Source: Alkalihalophilus pseudofirmus OF4 (lineage in GTDB: Bacteria > Bacillota > Bacilli > Bacillales > Bacillaceae_D). From it: DNA of 64,000 nt. The position numbers and the translations under genes were made by a program. Shown piece after piece: positions 62,839 through 64,000 of the stretch (within the stretch, counting starts at the first letter, position 1; each line of letters starts with the position of its first letter). Where the stretch lies: assembly GCF_000005825.2 (NCBI RefSeq), contig NC_013791.2:868001-932000 (forward strand). Direction: 5' to 3'. The notes under the pieces are model-generated. The model saw nothing but the letters and a program-made list of their open reading frames with translations, did not search any database and had not been told where the DNA came from.

Positions 62839-64000
62839 TTATTTTGGTATAGTTATAAAAAAAGAAGTCCCTTCCTCTAATACAGAATCAAATATTATAC
62901 TGCCATTTAAAATGTGATTTATATGGTACTTAACTAAGTGCAAGCCAATTCCTCGTTCTTCACCCTTGGTAGAAAAACCTTTGATAAAGATGACGTCCTT
63001 TACCGAGGAGTTTATACCTGCTCCATTATCTTCCACAACTATTTTGATAGAATCTGGTGAATCAAGTATGGTGAGGTGAATCTCTCCGTTTTGAGTCTCC
63101 ACTAAAGCATCCATTGCATTTTGTAAAAGGTTACCTAATACTAATGCAATGCTATTAACGGGTATATTTTTGGGTAGAACCCCTAAATAGCTACCAGGAG
63201 TAAAGACAATATCGATATGTAGTTCTTCAGCTTGTTGAAATTTCCCTAATAATAATCCTGTAATCTTTGGTTCTTTAATTCTATCTTTAAAAAAGGTCAT
63301 AATTTCTTGCTGTTTATGTGTCGTCTGAGCAATGTAAGCGTGCACTTTATCATACTGTTTTAATTCAATTAAACCTGAAAGCGTTTGCAATTTATTCATA
63401 AACTCATGTGATTTTGCTCGTAGACCATCTATATATTGTTCCACACCAGTTAATTTATTTGCCATTTCTTGAACCTCAGTTATATCCCGAAATGTAACGA
63501 TCATTCCTAATTCTTTCTTGTTGTCTGATAAATAAGGATAATAATTTGCTAAAATAATTATATTGTTTACAAGTATCTCAATACTCTCTCCAGGACTAAT
63601 TTTGTTTATATAGGAAAAAATTGATTTAAAAACTGTAATTTCATCAACTTTTTTCCCTGCTAAGTATTTTTCAAGAGAGAGTAATTTTTGCGCTGACTTA
63701 TTAACGAGTATAATCCTCTGATCATTATCAATAGCTATGATTCCCTCACTCATCGACTCCAAAATAGCATCTTTCTCCCTAAATAAAGAGGCAATTTCAT
63801 TTGGTTCAAATCCATGTAAGACTTTTTTGATTCGTTTCGAGAGAATTATTGAAGCTAAAAAACCAATTAATAATGTCACAAGAATCCAAAAAAATAGAGA
63901 TTGTACATATTCTTTTGCAACGGCTGTTAAATTTGATTGGGAAATTCCAATTGAAATTACCCCTATTTGTTTATTCGTATTAGAATCGACAATCGGCACG
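62839..64000 (-). CDS. CitA/DcuS-type sensor histidine kinase (5' part outside the window)
   Basis: The last 386 codons of a sensor kinase, truncated by the window end. It contains the end of an extracellular Cache/PDC sensor (IVDSNTNKQIGVISIGIS), one transmembrane segment (about 32-52), a PAS domain (about 70-180, with SMSEGIIAIDNDQRIILVN), and the SpoOB-like dimerisation helix with phospho-His in RAKSHEFMNKLQTLSGLIEL (split at the helix). HATPase_c follows (DNGAGI and GERGIGLHLVKY). It senses a carboxylate and phosphorylates the downstream regulator. The in-frame GTG at 63999 is internal rather than a start. Confidence 0.9.
   Translation of the reverse strand, partial: VPIVDSNTNKQIGVISIGISQSNLTAVAKEYVQSLFFWILVTLLIGFLASIILSKRIKKVLHGFEPNEIASLFREKDAILESMSEGIIAIDNDQRIILVNKSAQKLLSLEKYLAGKKVDEITVFKSIFSYINKISPGESIEILVNNIIILANYYPYLSDNKKELGMIVTFRDITEVQEMANKLTGVEQYIDGLRAKSHEFMNKLQTLSGLIELKQYDKVHAYIAQTTHKQQEIMTFFKDRIKEPKITGLLLGKFQQAEELHIDIVFTPGSYLGVLPKNIPVNSIALVLGNLLQNAMDALVETQNGEIHLTILDSPDSIKIVVEDNGAGINSSVKDVIFIKGFSTKGEERGIGLHLVKYHINHILNGSIIFDSVLEEGTSFFITIPK

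Overview
The window is chromosomal DNA of a low-GC, endospore-forming Bacillaceae bacterium. It carries a spore-germinant receptor operon (GerAB/GerAC/GerAA type), a YunB sporulation gene and a small Spo0E-type phosphatase gene. Several proteins closely match Bacillus subtilis ones (BmrA, YuxL, GltC, HtpX, GuaC), ribosome binding sites are strong AGGAGG type, and TTG/GTG starts are frequent. An ectoine hydroxylase (EctD), a K+/H+ antiporter and acidic lipoproteins point to a halotolerant or alkaliphilic relative (Alkalihalobacillus-like). That placement is an inference. No rRNA, tRNA, CRISPR array, insertion sequence or prophage was seen.

Layout. 1-7 kb: FAD-linked oxidase, a gene-poor repeat-bearing stretch (1485-2309), a WYL regulator, an ECF sigma/anti-sigma pair, a short-chain fatty acid transporter and a lipoprotein. 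7-13 kb: a TetR regulator divergent from an ABC exporter, then a compact operon of ECF sigma factor, PadR-like protein and SEDS (FtsW/RodA-like) membrane protein. 13-20 kb: a nitrilase-family amidase, the germination operon with a small extra membrane gene, and small proteins. 20-26 kb: BmrA exporter, YuxL peptidase, an antibiotic-kinase relative and small genes. 26-30 kb: a dipeptide-epimerase/transporter operon with its likely regulator. 30-35 kb: YunB, a short recombinase-like protein lacking a catalytic arginine, and a K+/H+ antiporter. 34.6-39 kb: a two-component system flanked by two related lipoproteins. 39-45 kb: a frameshifted nucleoside phosphorylase, a second nitrilase-family enzyme, HtpX, a rhodanese/persulfide-dioxygenase fusion behind a likely CstR-type operator, and a thioredoxin-like protein. 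45-53 kb: HAD phosphatase, EctD, alcohol dehydrogenase with thioesterase, GdhA divergent from GltC, and Spo0E-like. 53-64 kb: small proteins, an SDR enzyme, a cobalamin-binding protein overlapping a PAS-STAS protein, GuaC, a MerR/TipAS regulator with a classic 19-bp-spacer promoter, an APH-family kinase, a dispersed structured repeat, a beta-propeller lipoprotein and a CitA/CitB-type two-component system cut by the window end.

The most interesting unit is 55669-57067. A stand-alone B12-binding domain with the W-x9-EH signature of CarH-type light sensors overlaps, by 56 nt, a PAS-STAS protein resembling RsbR stressosome subunits. This suggests a cobalamin-based light input to the general stress pathway. 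Next are the ECF/PadR/SEDS operon with an Asp-to-Glu change at the presumed catalytic site, the persulfide-detoxification promoter with two operator-like palindromes, and two short protein genes (38 and 56 codons) on the minus strand in stretches that otherwise look intergenic.
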